A stretch of 64,000 bases of DNA from an uncultured Lachnospiraceae bacterium. GTDB lineage: Bacteria; Bacillota; Clostridia; Lachnospirales; Lachnospiraceae. Positions 1 to 7,796 of the stretch are shown in pieces (positions within the stretch are counted from its first letter, which is position 1; every line of letters starts with the position of its first letter). The translations under genes and the position numbers were made by a program. The notes under the pieces were generated by a model. It worked only from the letters and a program-made list of their open reading frames with translations, searched no databases and had not been told where the DNA came from. Location of the stretch: the NCBI GenBank assembly GCA_910576535.1, contig CAJTKK010000010.1:55597-119596 (forward strand), given 5' to 3'.

Positions 1-1
1 T

Positions 2-70
2 GGGACTTTATTAATAAGTTTTATATCGTTATTTTTATTACAAATGGAAAGGAAAAATTATGGACGCTGA
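2..70 (+). CDS. C-terminal end of an upstream membrane protein (partial)
   Basis: An open frame enters from the left edge and stops at TGA 68-70. It encodes about 22 residues: a run of Leu, Ile, Phe and Ser followed by a short basic tail ending KNYGR, which looks like a last membrane helix with a cytoplasmic tail. It would overlap the transketolase start by 11 bases, typical of translational coupling. The fragment is too short to identify a family. It mainly suggests that the operon continues upstream and includes a membrane protein. Confidence 0.35.
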   Translation, partial: GTLLISFISLFLLQMERKNYGR

Positions 71-890
71 ATTGGAAGAAAAGAAGCTGTTGGCTTTACG
101 GAAGAAGATATTCCTTACTGGCTACAAAGGAGGAATGGCACATCTTGCATCTTGCTTTTCGTGCCTGGAAATGTTGTATTCACTATATATGATGGACATT
201 TTACGGCTAGATCCGTCGAATCCGAAATGGAAGGATAGAGACCGGTTTATACTAAGTAAAGGACATGCCGGATTGGCATTATATTGTGTTTTGCAGAGTG
301 CAGGTCTTATTTCAGAAGAAGAAATTTCTTCATATCTGCAAGAAAATTCATTGATTGGCGGGGAACCTTGTATGCGCGATTGTGAATGGATTGAAGCTAC
401 AACTGGTTCATTAGGGCATGGTTTATCTATGGGACTTGGAATTGCTATGGCTTTGAAAATGAACAATAGCCCTGCAAAGGTTTATGTAATGTTAGGAGAT
501 GGTGAACTTGAAGAAGGAACGGTGTGGGAAGCTATATTGATGGCTCCCTCTTTTGGTCTATCTAATCTGATTGCTATTCTTGACTGTAACAAAATACAAA
601 AGATGGATTTTGTGGAGAATACGATTGGTTCTCCGGGATGGGCAGATAAGTGGGAAAGCTTTGGATGGCATGTGGAGGAAGTTGATGGGCATGACCCGCA
701 GGCATTTAAAGAGGTTGTCATGAATTCTCAGGGACACAATAAACCAAGGCTTATTATAGCTGATACGGTCAAAGGAAAGGGAGTTTCAATTATGGAAAAC
801 AACCCTAATTGGCATTTTAAGCTTCCGGGAAGAAAAGAGTTAAAAGTATTTAAAGAAGAATTAGGTATAACAGATTCAGAATTGGAGTAA
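60..890 (+). CDS. Transketolase, N-terminal (TPP-binding) subunit
   Basis: This 276-residue protein corresponds to the thiamine-diphosphate-binding half of transketolase, which moves a two-carbon ketol unit between sugar phosphates. Seen directly: the SKGHAG block with the conserved His near residue 69, the GDGELEEG diphosphate/metal motif at about 146-153, and Asn 177 about 30 residues later, as in the GDG-x(n)-N signature. The C-terminal half is a separate gene four bases downstream, so this is the split alpha/beta form. The start has AAAGGAAAAA upstream. Its place beside an acyl carrier protein and a membrane acyltransferase, rather than pentose-phosphate genes, suggests a specialised role, possibly supplying a C2 acyl unit or a branched sugar. 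The substrate is not known. Confidence 0.9.
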   Translation: MDAELEEKKLLALRKKIFLTGYKGGMAHLASCFSCLEMLYSLYMMDILRLDPSNPKWKDRDRFILSKGHAGLALYCVLQSAGLISEEEISSYLQENSLIGGEPCMRDCEWIEATTGSLGHGLSMGLGIAMALKMNNSPAKVYVMLGDGELEEGTVWEAILMAPSFGLSNLIAILDCNKIQKMDFVENTIGSPGWADKWESFGWHVEEVDGHDPQAFKEVVMNSQGHNKPRLIIADTVKGKGVSIMENNPNWHFKLPGRKELKVFKEELGITDSELE

Positions 891-894
891 ATAA

Positions 895-1818
895 ATGAAC
901 AGCGCATATATTGGAAAATTAATGGAATTAGCTGAGAAAGATCATGATGTTTTACATCTTCTTGCAGATAGCGGGACTGGTTATGATGAAATGTTTCAAA
1001 AAAATTTCCCTGATCAGATTTTTAATTTTGGGATAGGGGAAGAAAATATGGTTGCAGCAGCAGCAGGTATGGCTTCAGTAGGAAAAAAACCATTTGTTTT
1101 TACGGCAGGTGCTTTTTTAGCATACCGGTCATTAGAATTTATCCGGGATGATGTTTGTTTTCAGAATTTGAATGTAAAAATTATTGGGATGGGAAGTGGA
1201 TTGTCATGGAGTTCGCTAGGACCAACACATCATACCACGGAAGATTTAGCTATACTTCGTGCAATTCCAAATCTGATGATTTTATCTCCTGCGACGCCGA
1301 GGCAAGTATCAGCATGTGTTCAAGCGGCATATGAGCATAATGGCCCTGTATATATCAGAATAGGGATGAATCACGAAAAAGAATTTTTTGATGAGAATTA
1401 CCAGTATGATCTTAGAATCAATGATAAACTTAAAGCCGGAAAAGATATTGCAGTATATGTAACAGGCAGTATACTGGAAGAAACTTATAAGGCATGTGAG
1501 ATGCTTGAAGAAGACGGCATTGGCGTCAGCCTTATAAATGTATCTGCAATTAAGCCATTTAATAAGCAGGATGTTTTAAATACTGCGCAAAATATAAAAA
1601 ATATTGTGACAGTTGAGGAACATAATGTTTATGGCGGATTGGCAGGTATAATATCTGAAGTTATTTCTTTTAACGGTATCGCCGCAAGGGTTATTCCTAT
1701 TGGAATTGAAGATGTTTTTGCAAAAGGCTATGGTTCACAGGCCGTAGTAAGAAGGGCAAACAAACTTGATTCTGTAAGCATATACCAAAAAATAAGAAAG
1801 GCGCTTCGGAATGAATGA
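895..1818 (+). CDS. Transketolase, C-terminal subunit
   Basis: This 307-residue protein carries the pyrimidine-binding and C-terminal domains of transketolase and should form an alpha2beta2 enzyme with the product of the preceding gene. The GIGEENM segment near residue 46-52 contains the Glu that activates the thiamine N1' in this family. The GPTHHTTEDLA segment around 110-120 supplies conserved His residues facing the active site. It begins four bases after the alpha-subunit stop, and its last eight bases overlap the MaoC gene. The family assignment is firm. Whether the acceptor is a sugar, an acyl carrier protein or something else cannot be read from the sequence. Confidence 0.9.
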   Translation: MNSAYIGKLMELAEKDHDVLHLLADSGTGYDEMFQKNFPDQIFNFGIGEENMVAAAAGMASVGKKPFVFTAGAFLAYRSLEFIRDDVCFQNLNVKIIGMGSGLSWSSLGPTHHTTEDLAILRAIPNLMILSPATPRQVSACVQAAYEHNGPVYIRIGMNHEKEFFDENYQYDLRINDKLKAGKDIAVYVTGSILEETYKACEMLEEDGIGVSLINVSAIKPFNKQDVLNTAQNIKNIVTVEEHNVYGGLAGIISEVISFNGIAARVIPIGIEDVFAKGYGSQAVVRRANKLDSVSIYQKIRKALRNE

Positions 1819-2239
1819 ATTAAAAATTACTGATATAGAGATTGGGATGGAAGCATCTTTTAGCAGGGCTGTAACTAGGGATATGGAAGATGCCTTTAGG
1901 TATATTTCGGGGGATGAAAATCCGTTGCATAAGGAGGATGAGTTTGCCCGGGATATTAGTGGGGGTAAGTTTCAGAGTCATGTAGCATTTGGAATGCTAA
2001 CAGCTTCTTTGTGTTCTACAATGGCTGGGATGTACCTTCCGGGGAAATATAGTTTAATACATAGTTTTGAAGAGCTGTCTTTTCTGAAACCAGTATTTGC
2101 CGGAGATGTGCTTTCTGTTAAAGGATGTGTTATAGATAAAAATACTGACTTAAAGCTTATAGTATTAAAAGTTATTATAAAAAATCAGGATAATAAGGTG
2201 GTTTCCAGAGCAAAAATGAAAGTTCTGGTAATGAAATAA
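1811..2239 (+). CDS. MaoC-like hot-dog dehydratase/hydratase
   Basis: A single hot-dog-fold protein of 142 residues. The signature GDENPLHKEDEFA near residues 34-46 matches the (R)-specific enoyl-CoA/ACP hydratase motif, with the catalytic Asp and His of the D-x3-NPxH pattern. Enzymes of this family add or remove water at the 2,3 position of an acyl thioester. It overlaps the transketolase beta gene by eight bases and is followed 26 bases later by an acyl carrier protein, so an ACP-bound acyl chain is the likely substrate. Related proteins in polyketide or fatty-acid contexts can also act as thioesterases, so the direction and substrate remain inference. Confidence 0.85.
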   Translation: MNELKITDIEIGMEASFSRAVTRDMEDAFRYISGDENPLHKEDEFARDISGGKFQSHVAFGMLTASLCSTMAGMYLPGKYSLIHSFEELSFLKPVFAGDVLSVKGCVIDKNTDLKLIVLKVIIKNQDNKVVSRAKMKVLVMK

Positions 2240-2265
2240 AATAAAAGTGAAAAGGAGATTTTAGT

Positions 2266-2508
2266 ATGACAAGAGAAGAAGTATATGAAAGGCTTAATAA
2301 GGTATTTAGGGAAATTTTGGATGACGATACGATTGAATTGTTCGATGAAACCGTTGCGGATGATGTTGATGGATGGGATTCATTTGAGCATATAAATCTT
2401 GTGGTTGGAGTGGAAGAAGAGTTTGGGTTCAAAATTCCCATGGGAAAAGTTGTAACCATGAAAAATGTTGGAGAAATGGTGGATATAATTCTGGAAATGG
2501 GAAAGTAG
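2266..2508 (+). CDS. Acyl carrier protein
   Basis: An 80-residue acidic carrier protein. The phosphopantetheine attachment site is GWDSFEHI, with Ser 39 as the modified residue; Phe replaces the usual Leu of DSL. A strong site (AAAAGGAGA) precedes ATG 2266. It is a dedicated carrier inside this operon, placed directly before the MBOAT gene. The same ACP-MBOAT adjacency is seen in dlt operons, where DltC passes its cargo to DltB. No adenylation enzyme or ketosynthase is visible, so the loading enzyme is either outside the window or is the transketolase pair itself. Confidence 0.93.
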   Translation: MTREEVYERLNKVFREILDDDTIELFDETVADDVDGWDSFEHINLVVGVEEEFGFKIPMGKVVTMKNVGEMVDIILEMGK

Positions 2509-2551
2509 CGCTGAGAAGATTTTTCAGATCCTATGAGGAGACAGTTGATAG

Positions 2552-4063
2552 ATGAGTCTGACAAGTTTTAGTTTTTTTGTGTTTTTGCTGATAACGATAA
2601 TTTCATTTTATGTTATCAGCCCAGCACAAAAATATATATTATTAATAGCTAGTTTATATTTTTATATTAACGTTTCACCCATAAGCAAAATGAAAATGGG
2701 ATTGATAATTTTCTTTGTTGGTATGGTAACATATGTGGGAGCAATTCTTATTGAGAAAGCAAACGGTGTATGGAAAAATTTAATCCTGTCGGGTAGCGTA
2801 TTGAGTCTTGTTCTTGTACTTTTTATTTTCAAATATGCATATAATGTATTTTTTATGTTTGCAGAGGTATTTCATTCACCAGCAAATTTTTCTTGGTTGA
2901 AATTTTTAACTGTCATTGGAATTTCATATTACGCGTTATCAGCAATAGGCTATATGGTTGATGTATTTTGGGGAAATGAAAAAGCAGATAGAAACATTGC
3001 TGAAGTTTTTTTATTTATTTTTTATTTTCCGCAACTAATTTCAGGGCCGCTCACAAGATTCGGGATGATGCGCCCTCAAATAACTGAGCGCAGGAAATTT
3101 GACCTTAATAATATATTTCTTGGCATGCGGAGAATGGCATGGGGGTATTTCAAAAAACTGGTTATTTCAGAAAGGTTTGCTGTAGTAGTTACTGCAATAT
3201 ATGGGAATTATTCTGAGTATAGTTTTGTTGGGATTATTGGGGCAACGTTATGTTATGCAGTGCAATTATACACGGATTTTTCTGGTTGTATGGATATTAT
3301 AATGGGTGCATCTTTGATGTTCGGCATAAAGCTTCCTGAAAACTTTAATGCGCCGTTTTTTTCTGAAACGATTCAGGAATTTTGGCAAAGATGGCATATA
3401 ACGTTAGGCACTTGGTTCAAAGACTATTTGATGTTTCCGCTTCAGAAATCAAAAAAAATACAGTTAATAGGGAAATGGGCAAAGAAGAAGTTTGGAAAGA
3501 AAGTTGGAAGAAAAGTTCCGTTTTACATTTCAATGTTAGTTTTATGGTTTTTGATTGGATTGTGGCATGGAGGAACAGGGTATTATTTTATTGCTTCTGC
3601 CGGTATACCTTGTGTCCTGCTGATTCTGAGTGATTTGTGTCAGCCTTTTTTTCATTTGATTGTTTCAAAATTCCATATGAATACTAAGTGTATAAGTTGG
3701 AGATGGTTTAGGAGGATTAGGACGTTACTGCTTATCTGTATTTGCTGGATGGTTGTTTGCTCAAATGGTACACGCCGTTTTGCCGTTCTTCTGAAACATG
3801 CATTTTCAAATTTATGGAATTATACCTCATTTAACAGCGCTTTAGGGGTTATTGGCTTAACTTCTTTGGATTTACTGCTGATGGTAATTGGTATTTGTAT
3901 GCTGTATCTTTCTGACCTTTGTACTTATAAAGGGAGCAGTATCTTTGAAGTTATGGATAAGCAAAATTATCTGTTTAAGATTATTTTGATATATACCGAG
4001 GTTATTATGATCTTGATGTATGGCATGGTTGGTTCATCCCCATTCATATATTTCCAGTTTTAG
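2552..4063 (+). CDS. MBOAT family membrane O-acyltransferase (DltB/AlgI-like)
   Basis: A 503-residue polytopic protein with around ten hydrophobic segments. MBOAT hallmarks are visible: WQRWHITLGTWFKDY in the middle of the chain and LWHGGTGYYF, whose His (about residue 338) is the family's catalytic His. AlgI, PatA and DltB relatives move an acyl group from a cytoplasmic thioester donor across the membrane to a surface glycan or teichoic acid. Here the donor is probably the ACP encoded just upstream, and the SGNH protein downstream is the likely partner, as AlgX/J or DltD are in those systems. The acyl group and acceptor are unknown. Confidence 0.92.
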   Translation: MSLTSFSFFVFLLITIISFYVISPAQKYILLIASLYFYINVSPISKMKMGLIIFFVGMVTYVGAILIEKANGVWKNLILSGSVLSLVLVLFIFKYAYNVFFMFAEVFHSPANFSWLKFLTVIGISYYALSAIGYMVDVFWGNEKADRNIAEVFLFIFYFPQLISGPLTRFGMMRPQITERRKFDLNNIFLGMRRMAWGYFKKLVISERFAVVVTAIYGNYSEYSFVGIIGATLCYAVQLYTDFSGCMDIIMGASLMFGIKLPENFNAPFFSETIQEFWQRWHITLGTWFKDYLMFPLQKSKKIQLIGKWAKKKFGKKVGRKVPFYISMLVLWFLIGLWHGGTGYYFIASAGIPCVLLILSDLCQPFFHLIVSKFHMNTKCISWRWFRRIRTLLLICICWMVVCSNGTRRFAVLLKHAFSNLWNYTSFNSALGVIGLTSLDLLLMVIGICMLYLSDLCTYKGSSIFEVMDKQNYLFKIILIYTEVIMILMYGMVGSSPFIYFQF

Positions 4064-4075
4064 GGAGGAAATCTT

Positions 4076-5170
4076 GTGAGTAGTATAAAAGAATGGTTTC
4101 GTATTTTAACGGTTATACCATTAATAGTTATTTTGGTTGGCACTAACGTATATGAAGATCCTGCGAATATTTTTCATGATGAAAGTAAAGCAATAGCGGA
4201 GGCAGTGGCTTCCGGCAATGCAGCATATAGTGCGAGCGGGAATGGGAATGAAAGAGAAGTCAAGCGTAATTTGATTATGGTAATGCCGGATGAAACGGAT
4301 TGTATTGCAGTTGGCCCCAGCCTTGTTATGTGTGTGAATAAAGACATTGTAGGAACAGATAGTTTTATTAATCTTGGCGTATCAGGTTCCGATATATACG
4401 ATATTTTAGCTCAATTTGGCCTTATGGATATATATGGGAAAACAACAAAGAAGGTTATATTTTGCGTTGATTCTTATTTTTTTGATGAATTTTTTTATGC
4501 AGCAGAGAATGATATGAACAGAGCGTTAATATCATATACGGAATATATGCTGGATTTAATGAATAATAAAGATCCTAAGCCGGTTATTGCTGAAAACGCC
4601 GGGAGTTTAAAGACTAAAATTGAACAGGCATTTTCCGTCACATATTTTCAGGCGGCCAGAGATCAAATTATCCTTAATAATAAGTTTTTAATGACTGATA
4701 GCAGATGGGGAATTGTAAAGGAAGGATTTGACGGTTCGAAGCCATATTATGGAGTGGACGGCAGTTGGACTTATGCGGCAGGCTATCAAGCTCATGATGT
4801 CAACTGGGTTTTGGATCAAAGTATAAATTATAATATTGAGATTCAATTTGCAAAAGATAGACATATAAATAAATATAGTATGGTTGTTTTTGAACAATTA
4901 ATTAATTATTTATTAGATCAGGGTATAGAAGTGGAATTGTTTTTATGTCCATTGGCGCCAACCTTATGGGATAGGCTGGAGGCAGAAAGTGAGCATTATT
5001 TTATTTTAGATGAGATATCTGCATATGCCAAAGAAATATCCGAAAAATATAACCTCAAAATGATTGGATCATACAATCCCTATGAATTAGGGATGCAGGA
5101 TAAAGATTTTTATGATGCCAGACATGTAAGACGTGAAATGTTGGGTGTGTACTTTGATTTTGGGGAGTAG
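4076..5170 (+). CDS. Membrane-anchored SGNH-type acyltransferase/esterase (DltD/AlgJ-like)
   Basis: 364 residues starting at GTG 4076 behind GGGAGGAA. An N-terminal hydrophobic helix (about residues 8-24) should anchor an extracellular domain. Residues consistent with an SGNH fold are GPSLVM near residue 79, with Ser in the nucleophile position; NLGVSGSD; and DARH near 347, which fits the Asp-x-x-His of block V. Proteins of this type partner with MBOAT channels to complete acyl transfer outside the cell. The gene starts 12 bases after the MBOAT gene. Similarity to DltD is at the level of fold and position only. I cannot say whether Ser and His are truly catalytic. Confidence 0.7.
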   Translation: MSSIKEWFRILTVIPLIVILVGTNVYEDPANIFHDESKAIAEAVASGNAAYSASGNGNEREVKRNLIMVMPDETDCIAVGPSLVMCVNKDIVGTDSFINLGVSGSDIYDILAQFGLMDIYGKTTKKVIFCVDSYFFDEFFYAAENDMNRALISYTEYMLDLMNNKDPKPVIAENAGSLKTKIEQAFSVTYFQAARDQIILNNKFLMTDSRWGIVKEGFDGSKPYYGVDGSWTYAAGYQAHDVNWVLDQSINYNIEIQFAKDRHINKYSMVVFEQLINYLLDQGIEVELFLCPLAPTLWDRLEAESEHYFILDEISAYAKEISEKYNLKMIGSYNPYELGMQDKDFYDARHVRREMLGVYFDFGE

Positions 5171-5179
5171 AGGTATAGC

Positions 5180-5869
5180 ATGATTGTGGTTTTACCATGT
5201 GCAGGAGGATGTGCTTTAAGCTACAAAAATTATGAAAATTATCTGCCTAATGTATATGTTTACGAATATTCTGGTCACTGGAGCCGATATGATGAGCCAC
5301 TCGATTCATCAGTACAGATAATGACATATCATTTGCTGCAAAATATAATAACTCGGAAGGGTGACGAAAAATTGTGCCTATTTGGGCATAGTATGGGCGG
5401 TTTCATAGCTTGGCTTGCTGCTAAAGAATTGATGAAATGTGGCGTAGAGGTTTCGGGGCTTTTCATTGCAGCATGTAACGCACCTGATTCAAAAATGGAT
5501 TTTATTGAAACTATAGAAAATGATGCTGATATTAAAAAATTTTTAAAAAAAATAAGACAGGTTCCTGAAAATATTTTAAATAGTGAATTCTTTAGTGAAA
5601 ATTTACTTCCGGCAATAAGAAATGACATAGAACTTGTGAGAAAGATACCCATGCAAACAAATTTAAAATCAGAATGTTTACGTGTTCCTATTACTTGCTT
5701 TTGTGCAGTAAATGATTCCATTGTGAAAACATCTGATATGAATGGATGGGAGCGTTTTACCAGCAGAGAGTTTTCTTTAAAAAAATACAAAGGCAATCAC
5801 TTTTTTGTATATGATAAGAAGAATGTAGAGTTGATTTCAAACGAAATAAAGTTTTGTATGGGTATATAG
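5180..5869 (+). CDS. Type II-like thioesterase (alpha/beta hydrolase)
   Basis: 229 residues with the compact fold of editing thioesterases from NRPS/PKS clusters. The N-terminus VLPCAGGCALSY fits the oxyanion-loop region. GHSMGG carries the nucleophile Ser 71. A late VNDSIV supplies an Asp, and GNHFFVYD supplies the catalytic His. Such enzymes clear misloaded acyl groups from carrier proteins or release a product. It is the last gene of the operon, nine bases after the SGNH gene. Together with the ACP and MaoC genes it argues that the pathway runs through a carrier-bound acyl intermediate. Confidence 0.85.
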   Translation: MIVVLPCAGGCALSYKNYENYLPNVYVYEYSGHWSRYDEPLDSSVQIMTYHLLQNIITRKGDEKLCLFGHSMGGFIAWLAAKELMKCGVEVSGLFIAACNAPDSKMDFIETIENDADIKKFLKKIRQVPENILNSEFFSENLLPAIRNDIELVRKIPMQTNLKSECLRVPITCFCAVNDSIVKTSDMNGWERFTSREFSLKKYKGNHFFVYDKKNVELISNEIKFCMGI

Positions 5870-5944
5870 AGCTTTTTCATTCCATATTAAACTAAAACTG
5901 ATAATGAATGGAAGAAATGTCATCTAAAGATGATTGCAGAAATA

Positions 5945-6031
5945 AGGTAAGGACAGGATATGAATTGCCCTGCGTATAGGAAGCCGGATGTTGCCGCAGC
6001 CACACTCCAATACGCGGGGTTATCTGTTACC
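5945..6031. other. Nested inverted repeat / possible structured RNA between convergent genes
   Basis: The gap between the thioesterase stop and the end of the carboxypeptidase gene folds on itself. The outer arms are GGTAA (5946-5950) with TTACC (6027-6031), extended by CAG/CTG and ATA/TAT. The inner arms are CCCTGCGTAT (5968-5977) with ATACGCGGGG (6010-6019), ten pairs with one G-T. The centre (5978-6009) is GC-richer than its surroundings. There is no clear U-run on either side, so it is not a standard terminator. It could be a small RNA, a processing element or a dispersed palindrome. Confidence 0.5.
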
Positions 6032-6058
6032 TGAGTATTAATATGAATTTTACTGAAA

Positions 6059-7543
6059 TTATAAGCGCCAGTCTTTATCGGTAAACTTGTAAGTGGGCCA
6101 TTTATCTTTTCGGCGTCTGCGGGAATGGGATCTTCTCCGCCTTTTGGAGAAACTGTAGTTTTGCAGCAGCGACTTAATAATGAAGAATAAAATCAATACT
6201 CCCGCGCCAATAAGTGTAAACAATAATATCTTTTTAATATTTACGAAAATTATATTTTCTTCAGGAATAACCTCTTCTTTTTCCGGTATTTCTTCTATGG
6301 AGGAATCGAAATCATAAGAAGAAGCCGCGTCTGCAGTAATATCTACTGATGCGTTTCCTACATAAACCCCATTATAAGTATAATCAATCCGTGCAATCTG
6401 ATGTTCATCTTCTACATCATAAGATATTGCTGAAACAGTGTCTTCAAAAACAGCCGTTTTTGGGAGAATAAGATAACTGCCTTTATTTAAAGAAAGAATA
6501 GGCTTGGAATTGCCGAAAATATCATTGTTTGACTGAAAAAAATCTGCATTGTCAATATTGAATTCCGTTTCATTTTCTGATACATTTACAACTTCAAAAT
6601 TGTTAAAACCATAATTGAGAAGATCTATTGTATCGGTAAACTGGTTAGGGGATTCTTCTTTCATAACGACACAAATGAGCTTCATCCCATTCCGTTCTGC
6701 GCAAGTTACCAATGTCTGTCTTGCTTTGTCAGTATAACCTGTTTTTCCACCTATAATTCCTTCGTATGGATATTCCTGGGTTACCAGTCTATGATGCGTA
6801 CGCAGGATAAAGTCGTCCGGCTGGTTTTCGGAAGGTTCGAAATGCTGGGTAGGCGTTCCTGAAATTTTTGTAAGAAGCTCATTTTGAAAAAATTCTCTTG
6901 CAATAAGTGATAAATCATAAGCAGAAGTATAATGATTGTCATTATGAAGGCCGTTGGCATTGGCGAAATGAGAATCCTGACATCCAAGTTCTGCCGCTTT
7001 TTGATTCATCATTTCTGCAAAATTTTCCGTGCTTCCCCCAATATGTTCCGCCACTGCATTGGCCACTTCATTGGCGGAACCGACAAGAATACCATAGAGA
7101 CATTCTTCCATTGTAATGGACTGCCCTACATCCATACCCATATTGGAACTCCCTCTTTCGATGGAAAATACTGCATGATTGGAGAAGCTTACTATTTCAT
7201 CTAAAGAAGAATTCTCTGCGGCAATCAGGCAGGTGAGGATTTTGGTGGTGCTTGCCGGGTATAATTTTTCATGAATATTTTTACTGTATAGAACAATCCC
7301 AGTATTAGCCTCTATTACAATGGCAGATTCGGCTCCTACCAAAGGCCCGTCCGGCCAGTTTTCGATTTCATTGGACTGGATGGGAAGAGATTTTCTGTTT
7401 TCCATTGCTTCCATCAGATCTTCATAGCCCGCAGCATGGGATAAAATACTGTCCCTGGAGAAAAGAACAGATGATATGCATAAAGAAAGTGTTAAGATTT
7501 TAATTTTTTTCTTGAATTTATGGAAATATAAAGGTAATTTCAT
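6059..7543 (-). CDS. D-alanyl-D-alanine carboxypeptidase (serine type, S11 family)
   Basis: A 494-residue penicillin-binding protein that trims the terminal D-Ala from peptidoglycan pentapeptides. It has an N-terminal signal or anchor helix after a basic start. The active-site trio is present: STTK (Ser 98 and Lys 101), SAN at 156-158, and KTG near residue 267. Unlike classical DacA, the C-terminus has a clear transmembrane helix (about residues 435-457) followed by a highly basic RRRRRSHSRRRRK tail, so the catalytic domain is held outside by two membrane segments. It is transcribed alone, convergent with the acyltransferase operon. The intervening domain after about residue 330 resembles the beta-rich PBP5 C-terminal domain. 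Confidence 0.92.
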   Translation of the reverse strand: MKLPLYFHKFKKKIKILTLSLCISSVLFSRDSILSHAAGYEDLMEAMENRKSLPIQSNEIENWPDGPLVGAESAIVIEANTGIVLYSKNIHEKLYPASTTKILTCLIAAENSSLDEIVSFSNHAVFSIERGSSNMGMDVGQSITMEECLYGILVGSANEVANAVAEHIGGSTENFAEMMNQKAAELGCQDSHFANANGLHNDNHYTSAYDLSLIAREFFQNELLTKISGTPTQHFEPSENQPDDFILRTHHRLVTQEYPYEGIIGGKTGYTDKARQTLVTCAERNGMKLICVVMKEESPNQFTDTIDLLNYGFNNFEVVNVSENETEFNIDNADFFQSNNDIFGNSKPILSLNKGSYLILPKTAVFEDTVSAISYDVEDEHQIARIDYTYNGVYVGNASVDITADAASSYDFDSSIEEIPEKEEVIPEENIIFVNIKKILLFTLIGAGVLILFFIIKSLLQNYSFSKRRRRSHSRRRRKDKWPTYKFTDKDWRL

Positions 7544-7568
7544 TATTATAACCGTGCCTTTCTTACAG

Positions 7569-7590
7569 CCTGCATATTTTGGAATGCAGG
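7569..7590 (-). promoter_or_regulatory. Small hairpin in the leader of the carboxypeptidase gene
   Basis: CCTGCAT (7569-7575) pairs with ATGCAGG (7584-7590) around an eight-base loop, 26 bases upstream of the carboxypeptidase start. Farther upstream on the minus strand, at about 7659-7685, TTGGTT and TATGAT lie 16 bases apart and could be the promoter. Both calls are visual and the functional role is unknown. Confidence 0.3.
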
Positions 7591-7796
7591 AATAAACCGA
7601 TCATGTAAAATTCTGCCGTTATGTAAAACCGGCTAAAAAATGTTATATTTTATCATACACTATTTTTTATGAAAACCAAACCAATTTCATAAAAAATAAA
7701 TGTTTTTTTTATATAAATTTATCGCATCCGATACCCTTTTCTTTTGTGCATAAATGGTGTAAAATAGGCACGACAGAAGAAAAAGGAGCGGAAGGG

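Noticed and set aside
5945..6031. Known riboswitch or SRP/6S RNA in the gap after the thioesterase gene
   Set aside because: The sequence has nested stems, but I could not match it to the conserved loops of the SRP, 6S or common riboswitch families, so it is listed only as an unnamed structure.
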